Source: Mucilaginibacter psychrotolerans
Lineage (GTDB): Bacteria > Bacteroidota > Bacteroidia > Sphingobacteriales > Sphingobacteriaceae
Assembly (NCBI RefSeq): GCF_004519315.1
Contig: NZ_SOZE01000022.1
Location: 1-64,000, forward strand
Direction: 5' to 3'
Length of the DNA stretch: 64,000 nt
Of the stretch, positions 1 through 7,629 are shown piece after piece; positions within the stretch are counted from its first letter, which is position 1; the number at the start of each line of letters is the position of its first letter. Made by a program: the position numbers and the translations under genes. Under the pieces are notes generated by a model. It did not search any database. It had not been told where the DNA came from and was given only the letters and a program-made list of their open reading frames with translations.

Positions 1-210
1 TTTCATACTAACTGCGTTTGTCGTTATTCACAATTAGTATTTATTTGACCGATTAGCGATGGCCTTTTTATCAACTTTTCAACACAGAACAATTTTATTC
101 AGCCATTTTTAAACAGGCTCTAAGGAAATAATTTAACCTTATACCAATTTAATTAACAGTACATTTAGATGCCTCTTTAAATTTCAATCAGATACTCTTT
201 GATATACATT

Positions 211-1407
211 ATGGATCCTTTTATTAAACAGGTATCCCTTATCCCGCTAAATGACGAAGAGCGCTTAAGGAAACTGTACAAGTACGAAATACTTGATACA
301 CCAGCCGACAAAACCTTCGACAAGATAGCCACGCTTGCTGCCCAGATTTTTGATACCCCAAGCGCCTTCGTAAGCTTTGTAGATCAGGATCGTGTTTTTG
401 TTAAAGCCAAAGTAGATACTAACGATACTTTTAAAATACCCGAAGAAGCAATTGCTAGGCTGGCAGTACTCAGTGCCGATACAACCGTAATCAGTGATAT
501 GCTCTTAGAGCCTATACTAAGTGCCGCGCCGGTACTGGTCAATACATCGGTGAGGTTTTATGCCGGTACCCCCATAAAAACGCCCGACGGGCACCTGCTA
601 GGTACCGTGAGCGTAGTAGATGCTGTACCAAGAGTAGTGACCGAAAAACAGCTGGAAATGCTGAAGAACCTCTCGGAAATTATTGTTGACGAACTGGAGT
701 TACGCCAAACCACCCGCAACATTGTACGCGTACAAACCGACCTGATGAATATTGCGGTGCATGATATCAAAAACCCACTTACCGCTATATCGCTCTACGC
801 AAAGCTTATCAAACAAAAAAGTACAGAAGAACCCATCAGAACGATGGCTGAAAAAGTAACTAATGCCAGCCAACGCATACTGGAAGACCTGAACGAACTG
901 CTAAACCTGGCCAAAGTTGATAATGGCGCAATGATGCTACACTTTGAAAACGTGAACACTACCAGCCTGATTGAAAAAGCAGTTAATAACCTACAGGTTT
1001 TAGCAGAACAGAAACATCAAAAAATTTTGCTGCACCTTAACTGCAAAAGCATGGCAAGGTTAGATAAAGGCCGCATAGCGGAGGTTTTTGAAAACCTGCT
1101 TAGCAACGCCATTAAATACTCCCGCTTAAACACCTGGATTACCATTTGTTCGGAAGAGAAGGACGGTAACCTGATTGTGGAATTCAGCGATCAGGGCCAG
1201 GGGCTTAATGAGGAGGACATGAAAAAGTTATTCACCAAATTTGCGCGTTTAAGCTCCATCCCCACCAACAAAGAAACCAGCAACGGACTTGGCCTTTCAA
1301 TTGCCAAAATATTGGTGGAGCTGCACAACGGCAAAATTTGGGCCGAAAGCAAAGGCAAGGACATGGGCGCGTCGTTTTTTGTATCGCTACCCTTACTGCA
1401 GAGGTAG
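211..1407 (+). CDS. GAF-domain sensor histidine kinase
   Basis: This is a cytoplasmic histidine kinase of about 398 residues with no membrane segment. A GAF-like sensor domain spans about residues 30-160. It is followed by a HisKA dimerisation helix with phospho-acceptor His184 in AVHDIKNPL, and by an HATPase_c domain with an N box (FENLLSNAIKYS), a G1 box (DQGQG) and a G2 box (NGLGLSIAK). An upstream in-frame TTG at 199 would add four residues, but ATG 211 is the better start. No response regulator is adjacent, so the partner is unknown. It lies just upstream of a manganese catalase and the stressosome operon. The family assignment is firm; the ligand is not predictable. Confidence 0.9.
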   Translation: MDPFIKQVSLIPLNDEERLRKLYKYEILDTPADKTFDKIATLAAQIFDTPSAFVSFVDQDRVFVKAKVDTNDTFKIPEEAIARLAVLSADTTVISDMLLEPILSAAPVLVNTSVRFYAGTPIKTPDGHLLGTVSVVDAVPRVVTEKQLEMLKNLSEIIVDELELRQTTRNIVRVQTDLMNIAVHDIKNPLTAISLYAKLIKQKSTEEPIRTMAEKVTNASQRILEDLNELLNLAKVDNGAMMLHFENVNTTSLIEKAVNNLQVLAEQKHQKILLHLNCKSMARLDKGRIAEVFENLLSNAIKYSRLNTWITICSEEKDGNLIVEFSDQGQGLNEEDMKKLFTKFARLSSIPTNKETSNGLGLSIAKILVELHNGKIWAESKGKDMGASFFVSLPLLQR

Positions 1408-1870
1408 AAATTGGTTTTCAAACTTCAATATCGGTTACCCCTTCCAATTAACTAAATACTTTATACTACCAACCTTCACCTGCGCACCCTTTATTACTTC
1501 TTTCCCTGTTTTTGGCAAAAACAAGTAGTTTCTATTTGCCTTAGTCATTCAGCATAGGGCAACTCAAATGCAGGTCGCCTATCACTTCAAAGCTTAGAAT
1601 TGCATCCGCGCGAGGATATGCTAAATCTCACGTAAAACACTTGTCGATAAATAAGTTCGTTATGTTGGAAACCAGCAATTAACGCTGATCAGTAAATCGT
1701 GAACCCATCACGCATTTGAGCGATCTCCATCGCGCGTTAATTAAATTACCTATAAAGAGAATTCAGGCAAACATTAACCATTCCTTTTAGTTGTATTAGC
1801 AACACACGATACAGTTTCTTTATAGCCCTTCCTCAACAATCTGATTCATTTACCTTAAAAAATTATTACC
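1408..1870. other. intergenic region, no gene seen
   Basis: This stretch of 463 bases separates two plus-strand genes. It is AT-rich at its 3' end. I see no convincing ORF, RNA gene, strong terminator or repeat. It presumably holds the catalase promoter, but no clear TAnnTTTG element was found. Confidence 0.4.
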
Positions 1871-2803
1871 ATGTTTCATCACGTTAAATCACTACAATTT
1901 AATGCCAGGGTATCACGCCCTGACCCGCGCTTTGCAAACCTTTTATTAGAGCAATTCGGCGGCGAAAATGGTGAACTTGCTGCTGCGATGCAGTATTTTA
2001 CACAAGCTTTCGGGGCCAAGCAGCCGCATCCTGATAAGTATGATATGCTGATGGATATCGCCACTGAGGAGTTTAGCCACCTGGAAATAGTAGGCGCAAC
2101 CATCCAGATGCTACTGAAAGGCGTAAACGGCGATTTGAAAGACGCTGCTGAACAAAGCGAGATAATGGTTGCCATGAACGGCAAGGCCGAAAAGGAAAGC
2201 GTTATACACGCCGCTTTATCTGCCAACCCACAGTTCCCTATTATCACCGGCGGGGGGCCAACGCCGCGTAACAGCCAGGGCATACCCTGGTGTGCATCGT
2301 ACATCAATTCTAACGGCGACCTTACGGTTGATTTGCGCACCAATTTGGCATCAGAATCAAGAGCGAAGCTGGTTTACGAGCATCTGATGAAATTTACAGA
2401 CGATCCGTACATCCACGAAACGCTGTCATTTTTGATGACGCGCGAGGTTACGCATTATAAAATGTTCGAGGCCGCGTTAGATAGCATACAGCCTAACTTC
2501 CCGCCGGGCGTGTTAGGTGCAGACCCACGTTACCTGCAAAACGTTTATAACCTATCAGACGGCACCGTACGCGGACCATGGAACGAGGGCGAGATAAAAG
2601 GCATGGGCAAAAATTTTGTATATGTAGAAAAACCTTTAGAACAGGTACAGGAAACCGAAGGGCAAACCCAACTGCCCGAAGATTTCAGCAAAGAGCTTAA
2701 AGCCGCCGATAAACTGGATAAGCAAATGAGCCAGGTAAAAAGTGCCGAAGTGAAACAAGCCGAGCCAGAAGGTATAGCGGCTTGGAGCACTTATGGAGAG
2801 TGA
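1871..2803 (+). CDS. manganese catalase family protein
   Basis: This is a non-heme di-manganese catalase that converts hydrogen peroxide to water and oxygen. The length of 310 residues is slightly above the usual 270-300. The ferritin-like four-helix core carries the expected metal ligands: Glu35 in the GENGELAAAM helix, Glu67 and His70 in the TEEFSH motif, and a later Glu...His pair in the MTREVTHYKMF helix. The C-terminal 60 residues are a charged, Lys/Glu-rich tail. There is no signal peptide, so it is cytoplasmic. Related catalases are often members of general stress regulons, and the stressosome operon starts just downstream on the other strand. A direct regulatory link is inference. Confidence 0.92.
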   Translation: MFHHVKSLQFNARVSRPDPRFANLLLEQFGGENGELAAAMQYFTQAFGAKQPHPDKYDMLMDIATEEFSHLEIVGATIQMLLKGVNGDLKDAAEQSEIMVAMNGKAEKESVIHAALSANPQFPIITGGGPTPRNSQGIPWCASYINSNGDLTVDLRTNLASESRAKLVYEHLMKFTDDPYIHETLSFLMTREVTHYKMFEAALDSIQPNFPPGVLGADPRYLQNVYNLSDGTVRGPWNEGEIKGMGKNFVYVEKPLEQVQETEGQTQLPEDFSKELKAADKLDKQMSQVKSAEVKQAEPEGIAAWSTYGE

Positions 2804-2885
2804 TAGGTAATCCGCCGCATCTGATAGTACCCCGAGGCTGTATCATAAATCTATTTCATAAAAACCAATTAGAATAAAATTTGGC

Positions 2886-2991
2886 TCTGTGTCCTTTGTG
2901 TTTCTTCCTTTGTGCTCTTTGTGGTAAAATTAACCACAAAGGGCGCTAAGATTTGCTTATGTATTAGCACAAAGTTCACAAAGATATATTT
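2886..2991. repeat. CTTTGTG-type degenerate inverted repeat
   Basis: The left half repeats CTTTGTG three times and the right half repeats CACAAAG. The perfect arms CTTTGTGGT (2917-2925) and ACCACAAAG (2933-2941) form a hairpin in the middle. It occupies most of the 345-base gap between the catalase and the convergent histidine kinase gene. The short ORFs across it are artefacts. It may serve as a bidirectional terminator or be a dispersed intergenic element. Confidence 0.6.
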
Positions 2992-3148
2992 TGACAAAAT
3001 TTTAATTTGTTGCTCAACTGGAGTGTTATTTTTGATCCAGCCTCTAATTGTTTCCGGCATGGCAGAAGGAATTCCGATTTGTAATATTTCGAAGCCTCGA
3101 CCAGCTTTTGCGCCGCTACCGGTTTAATTTGCGTGGCGGATATTTAAA

Positions 3149-4354
3149 TCATTCCGCTACACTTTTCACCACCGGCTGCGAAAAGAAAAACGTTGAGCCC
3201 TGGCCTTCATTGCTTTCTACCCAGATGCGGCCGCCGTGGTCGGCGATGATCTTGGAGGAAATGTAGAGGCCCATACCAAGGCCCGAATGAGTGCGGATTA
3301 TGTCGCGGTCGCGGTAGAATTTGTTAAAGATGGATTCCATGCTTTTGGCAGACATCCCTATGCCTTCGTCGCCAACGGCCACCAGTACCTGCCCATCGTG
3401 TGTTGTAGAGCAGGTGACTCTAATAGCGGTACCCTTTTTTGAATATTTGGCAGCGTTGCCAATAAGGTTCGAGAAAACCTGCTCCATGCGCAGGCGGTCG
3501 ATATATACGGTTATATCCTGGCACAGGATGGCGGTAACGGTGTGCTGCGGCAATATGTGCTGCAAAATTGCCACCATGTCGGTTATAAAGCTGTTAAACT
3601 CCACCAGCTCTTTATTATAAAGCAAACTGCCGTTTTCTATCTTGGATACGTCAAGCAGTTGCTGCACCAGCGATAACAACTTGGTAGTTTGTATATCCAC
3701 CTTGTTCAGGATATCTTTTACCTTATCGCTGCACTCGCCTTCCAGCTTTTTACCCAGTTGAGTGTAAGCCTTTATCACGGTTATCGGCGTTTTTATTTCG
3801 TGGCTTGCTATGGAGATGAATTCGGTTTTTTGCTCGTCGATGATCTTGGAGCGGCGCAGCTCTTCTTCCTGCTCTTCGGCCAGCCGGTTAAGGCTTACGT
3901 TGCGCTGCTTAATTTCATCGTAGGCGTTTATGGGTACCCCTTCTTCCAAGAATTTCTTTAGCGCGGTTATTTTGGGTGGGTCGAGTTTCAGCGAACGCGG
4001 CAGCCCAATTTTCATTTCGATAGTATTGCTGCCTGCACCTTCGCTAAGTAAAAATTCCGGAACCAGTTTTTGTGCGTAATAAAAACCCTTGTCGGCATTG
4101 GTGAAGCGGATGGCGCTATCGTAAGTTACCAGTGCCACCAGCGAATACCGCTGTTCATTTTGTAGCAAGCCTATTGTTAGTACGCCATCGTCGGTATGTT
4201 CTATCACCGTGCGTGCAATTTCCGATACCGCCGTAGCGAAAGTAGTTTGCGTTGCAACCGTAAGCCCCAGCTTCTCTGCAACCTTCATAGACCGCCTGTG
4301 TGCCAACACAAGGTCCATTTCATTCTCCAGCGTAATGGTTAAAAATTTAATCAT
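3149..4354 (-). CDS. histidine kinase with degenerate RsbT-like N-terminus (stressosome operon, last gene)
   Basis: The protein has 401 residues. Residues 1-125 resemble an RsbT/RsbW-type ATPase domain, with AVSEIARTVIEHTDDG at the N-box position. However, the N-box Asn is Thr49 and the G1 box is lost, so it probably does not bind ATP and may be a docking module. Residues 145-230 form a HisKA domain with His185 in ASHEIKTPITV. The rest is a complete HATPase_c domain (FSNLIGNAAKYS, DEGIGMS, GLGMGLYIS). There is no membrane segment. The gene starts one base after the upstream phosphatase gene, so it is the last gene of the five-gene rsb operon. It is a plausible output kinase, replacing the RsbU/SigB branch. 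No response regulator follows. Confidence 0.88.
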   Translation of the reverse strand: MIKFLTITLENEMDLVLAHRRSMKVAEKLGLTVATQTTFATAVSEIARTVIEHTDDGVLTIGLLQNEQRYSLVALVTYDSAIRFTNADKGFYYAQKLVPEFLLSEGAGSNTIEMKIGLPRSLKLDPPKITALKKFLEEGVPINAYDEIKQRNVSLNRLAEEQEEELRRSKIIDEQKTEFISIASHEIKTPITVIKAYTQLGKKLEGECSDKVKDILNKVDIQTTKLLSLVQQLLDVSKIENGSLLYNKELVEFNSFITDMVAILQHILPQHTVTAILCQDITVYIDRLRMEQVFSNLIGNAAKYSKKGTAIRVTCSTTHDGQVLVAVGDEGIGMSAKSMESIFNKFYRDRDIIRTHSGLGMGLYISSKIIADHGGRIWVESNEGQGSTFFFSQPVVKSVAE

Positions 4355-4355
4355 C

Positions 4356-5366
4356 TCAATTCGCTTTAGCTATCACTACCGACATATCATCGCTCCTCCG
4401 GGCATGGTCTTTATAAATTGCGGCCGCCAGCACGGTAAGGTCGAATTTATTTATTTGCGGGTATTTGGCAAAATCTATCCGTGTTTTGATCCCGTCTGAA
4501 CACAGCATTACCTGGTTATAGGTATCGGCCGGGTACTGCTGGTCGTTCATGGTGTTAGGCATATTATGCCCCACAATGCCATTGTACGACATATGGTTAC
4601 GAAAACTCACCGGCCCAAACATCCGTGCAGCAATATTACCTACTCCGGCACTGCTCCATGTTTTTGTTTCGATATTGTAACCCATAATATTGATAACTGC
4701 ACCGCGCGTTTTTTTTATCTGGGTATGGATAAACCGCAGGGTTTCTGTAGGGCTATAATCCGGGAAAACCCTAAATGCCGCCGCTGCTTCGTTGATGGCC
4801 TTGTTAGCTTCGGGCCCGTGGCCTAAACCATCGGCCAGCATAATTTTAAAGTATTTCTCTGTTTTTTTAAACACAAAGCCGTCGCCGCTGGTGGTTTCGC
4901 CGGGCTTTGCCACCACAATGGGGCGCATGGTAACTGCCGGCTTTGGCTTATACGGTTGTGGTTCGTGATAAACACGGCTCATGGCAATAGTACCCCAGCC
5001 AATTTGCGAATACAGTTCAAACACATCCGACAGCCTTTTCATGCTGCCGAGGCCATGCCCCAGGGTATTTGAGGTAGATACGCCATCTACCATCATCCGG
5101 GCCGGATTTACCATACCAGGGCCGTTATCTATACTGATTAACTCGATATAAGGCGCGCCGTTGTTGGCAAACACACCCATCAATATTTCACCATCATCGC
5201 TGTATTTAAACAGGTTCGATGTCATCTCGGCTACAATAAGATCCAACTCGTTTATCCGGGTGGCGCCCATGCCTGCTTCGGTGGCTGTGCGGTGTATCTC
5301 TTTTTTTATCAGAGAAAAGTAACTCCTGTCGTTCGCTATAAAACTTGTATGTGTTGCATCAACCAT
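4356..5366 (-). CDS. RsbT-like ATPase fused to RsbX-type PP2C phosphatase
   Basis: This two-domain protein has 336 residues. The N-terminal 1-135 is an anti-sigma-type ATPase with an intact N box (Glu47 to Asn51), G1 box (Asp80 in DNGPGM) and G2 box (GHGLG 103-107). The C-terminal 150-336 is a PPM/SpoIIE-like phosphatase with metal-binding aspartates at SGDG (Asp162), ADGLGHG (Asp179), SDG (Asp291) and SDDMS (326-327). In stressosomes RsbX removes phosphate from RsbR and RsbS to reset the signal. Here that activity is joined to a second, apparently active, RsbT-like kinase domain. The start ATG overlaps the end of rsbT by eight bases. Domain identity is firm; substrates are inferred from family and context. 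Confidence 0.9.
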   Translation of the reverse strand: MVDATHTSFIANDRSYFSLIKKEIHRTATEAGMGATRINELDLIVAEMTSNLFKYSDDGEILMGVFANNGAPYIELISIDNGPGMVNPARMMVDGVSTSNTLGHGLGSMKRLSDVFELYSQIGWGTIAMSRVYHEPQPYKPKPAVTMRPIVVAKPGETTSGDGFVFKKTEKYFKIMLADGLGHGPEANKAINEAAAAFRVFPDYSPTETLRFIHTQIKKTRGAVINIMGYNIETKTWSSAGVGNIAARMFGPVSFRNHMSYNGIVGHNMPNTMNDQQYPADTYNQVMLCSDGIKTRIDFAKYPQINKFDLTVLAAAIYKDHARRSDDMSVVIAKAN

Positions 5367-5772
5367 TTGCCCATTTCAATATCGTCACCGTAGTGCCCTC
5401 CCCAACTTTACTCTTTATATCAAATTCGTTTACCAGCCTTTTGGTACCAGGCAAGCCAAGCCCCAGGCTTTTGCCGGTACTAAAGCCATCGCGCATGGCG
5501 GCGGCAATATCGGGTATGCCTGGCCCCCTATCTATAAAGGTAAGCCGTACGCCGTTAATGCGCCCGCTGGATACCACCTCAACATGGCATTTCCCTCCGT
5601 TGGCGTAGCGCATCATATTACGCACCAGTTCGCTGGCAGCGGTTAACAGGCGCGTTTGGTTAACCAGGCCCATTTTTATTTTAACGGCAACCTCTTTAAC
5701 CCGGTTCTTTAAAAAAACCACGTCCTGCTCCTTCTCTACCAATACGGTATCTTTACTTAAGGATAATGTCAT
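5359..5772 (-). CDS. rsbT: RsbT-family serine/threonine kinase
   Basis: This is a switch kinase of the GHKL fold. In the known system it phosphorylates RsbS and RsbR, is released from the stressosome, and then activates a partner protein. Counting from the longest ORF, it shows the N box (Glu55 to Asn59 in SELVRNMMRYA), the G1 box DRGPGI (Asp88) and the G2 box STGKSLGLGLPGTKRL, which closely matches Bacillus RsbT. I place the start at the eighth codon (MTLSL), giving about 137 residues. The ORF can begin at 5793, overlapping rsbS by 41 bases. Either start overlaps rsbS, which points to translational coupling. Confidence 0.93.
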   Translation of the reverse strand: MTLSLSKDTVLVEKEQDVVFLKNRVKEVAVKIKMGLVNQTRLLTAASELVRNMMRYANGGKCHVEVVSSGRINGVRLTFIDRGPGIPDIAAAMRDGFSTGKSLGLGLPGTKRLVNEFDIKSKVGEGTTVTILKWANG

Positions 5773-6166
5773 CGGCTCCCTCGTCATCATCATCGTCGTC
5801 GTATCTATCCTCGTCGATCATCGATTTTAGCAGGGCCATTCCTTTTTCCACATCCAGCGCGGTATGCACGCCTTTTAAAGGTAAGCCAAGTTCTATCAGC
5901 GTGATGGCTACCGCAGGCTGCATGCCCACAACCACCGTTTCCGAATCTAATATTTTACACATGCCGGCAATATTGCCAATAATGCGACCCATAAACGAGT
6001 CTACTATCGATACCGCAGAAATATCAATCAGTACCCCTTTTGCGCTTGTTTTTTGCACCATTTGTACCAGGTCGGCCTCCAGGTTTAAAGCAAGCCGGTC
6101 GTAAAGGTCTACCTGTATGGTTACCAACAGGTACGATCCCATCCTAAGAATAGGAATTTTATCCAT
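5753..6166 (-). CDS. rsbS: RsbS-like STAS antagonist with acidic C-terminal tail
   Basis: This 137-residue single STAS domain forms the core scaffold of stressosomes and sequesters RsbT. It aligns well with Bacillus RsbS: it starts with IPILRMGSYLLVTIQ, has VDSFMGRIIG with the phosphorylatable Ser57, then GMQPAVAITLIELG. The last 20 residues are an unusual run of aspartates (DDDDDDEGADD) absent from the Bacillus protein. Their codons lie next to or within the overlap with rsbT. It begins six bases after rsbR. Confidence 0.93.
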   Translation of the reverse strand: MDKIPILRMGSYLLVTIQVDLYDRLALNLEADLVQMVQKTSAKGVLIDISAVSIVDSFMGRIIGNIAGMCKILDSETVVVGMQPAVAITLIELGLPLKGVHTALDVEKGMALLKSMIDEDRYDDDDDDEGADDIILK

Positions 6167-6172
6167 CGTATA

Positions 6173-7069
6173 TTATTTTTGAACGGTAGCTACTTTTCTT
6201 ACTTCTAAACGCATCACTTTAAAGGCATGCGCCAATGCGCTGGCCAGGCTTGCCTTGGTAATGATGTTGGATAGGTCGATACCCAAATGCACAACGGTTT
6301 GTGCAATTTCGGGGCGTATACCGCTAATAATACACTCGGCACCCATCAGTCTGGTAGCGCTAACCGTTTTTATGAGGTGCTGCGCCACCAGCGAATCTAC
6401 CGCTGGCACGCCCGAAATATCTAAAATAGCAATGCTCGACCCTGTTTCTACAATTTCCTGCAACAGGTTCTCCATTACAATTTGCGTACGTGCGCTATCC
6501 AGGGTACCTATGATGGGTAAAGCCAGTATGCCATTCCAAATACGGATAACCGGTGTAGAGATCTCTGCAATCTCATCCGTTTGGCGTAAAATAACCTCTT
6601 CACGGCCTTTAATAAAGGTTTCGAAGGTTATCACGCTCAGGTTATCCATGATGCGGTTTATCTTCAGGCTTTCGGTAAACAAAGCTTGAAGGTTGCCTGC
6701 AAGTTCCTGCTGCAGTACATCCAGCAAGGCCTCTTTCAGCGAGAAAATGAAATTGCCGGTTTCGCGCGGGCTAAAACCCTGCCTTGCACGGGTGATGGCA
6801 ATGCCGCCCAGTATCTCAATCACTGGGCTCCATTCCTCCGAATCGATGTTGGAAAAATTTTCTGAAGATAAATTGCCCACCAGGGAATTAACTAACTCTT
6901 CCGATTGGCTTCTCAGCTCGTCGTTACTGATCAGGTCTTCGCGCAAGCCTTCATCAGCTAATTGATTTTTCATCCAGAGCTCGAGGATGGTTTTTTTCTG
7001 TTTTTGTAGCAATTGATATATTTTTTGACCTTGGTTAAAATATGCAGGATAGTTGATTAGGCGACACAC
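6173..7069 (-). CDS. rsbR: RsbR-like stressosome sensor (RsbRD-type N-terminus plus STAS)
   Basis: The protein has 298 residues. Residues 15-160 are all-helical and resemble the RsbRD N-terminal sensor domain, which projects from the stressosome as a turret. Residues 168-285 are a STAS domain with the sequence LPIIGTLDSARTQ and DISGVPAVDSLVAQH, then SGIRPEIAQTVV. The positions matching Bacillus RsbRA Thr171 and Thr205 are Ser192 and Ser226. The start is GTG 7069, directly after an in-frame stop and preceded by GGAAG. It is the first gene of the operon and faces the kaiC gene. The ligand sensed by the N-terminus is unknown; no heme or flavin motif is obvious. Confidence 0.92.
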   Translation of the reverse strand: MCRLINYPAYFNQGQKIYQLLQKQKKTILELWMKNQLADEGLREDLISNDELRSQSEELVNSLVGNLSSENFSNIDSEEWSPVIEILGGIAITRARQGFSPRETGNFIFSLKEALLDVLQQELAGNLQALFTESLKINRIMDNLSVITFETFIKGREEVILRQTDEIAEISTPVIRIWNGILALPIIGTLDSARTQIVMENLLQEIVETGSSIAILDISGVPAVDSLVAQHLIKTVSATRLMGAECIISGIRPEIAQTVVHLGIDLSNIITKASLASALAHAFKVMRLEVRKVATVQK

Positions 7070-7629
7070 TTAAACTTCCGGCGGGTTTATAATGGATGAA
7101 AGATAGAAATCAATATCGGTATTACGAAATCAATATTTTTTATAACTAAAGGTTAAATTTATGCTTTTTTTGGAATACTTCACAAACAGTGTAAAACCTC
7201 AGGTTGTATAACACAGTGTAACCGATTAGGTTTTTTTTAACTCGAATATTATGCAGTTGCTTATTTTAAAAAAGACGCGCAATCCAGCTGCGGAGCTTAA
7301 CTAAATCAAAGAATTGGTAGCATTTTCACATACTTGACCGGAAGCAAGCGTATAAAAAAACATACACTTTTGAGTGCATTAAATGTAATCGGCAGCATTC
7401 ATCCTAAACCTTCATTTAACATATTTTAGCTCTAGTTAAATTAACCGGGCTATTGTAAATAAAATGTGATAAATCAAACAATAACTGGCCCATCAAGTTA
7501 ATTCGGCATGTTTTTGTAAGATACCTATAACGAAATAAAATAGGTAAAAAGGCGCATACAAGCAATAAGCTTGCGCAAAACCTTATTATTTATTCTTTTA
7601 TGATATAGTTAAAAACCAATTACCCTTAA
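7070..7629. promoter_or_regulatory. divergent control region between rsbR and kaiC
   Basis: This 560-base AT-rich region must contain the promoters of both the stressosome operon (leftward) and the kai operon (rightward). A 9-bp direct repeat ACAGTGTAA occurs at 7186-7194 and 7213-7221, 27 bases apart, which is close to helical phase and could be an operator. I could not find a full TTTG / TAnnTTTG promoter on either strand. No small ORF is convincing. Confidence 0.5.
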
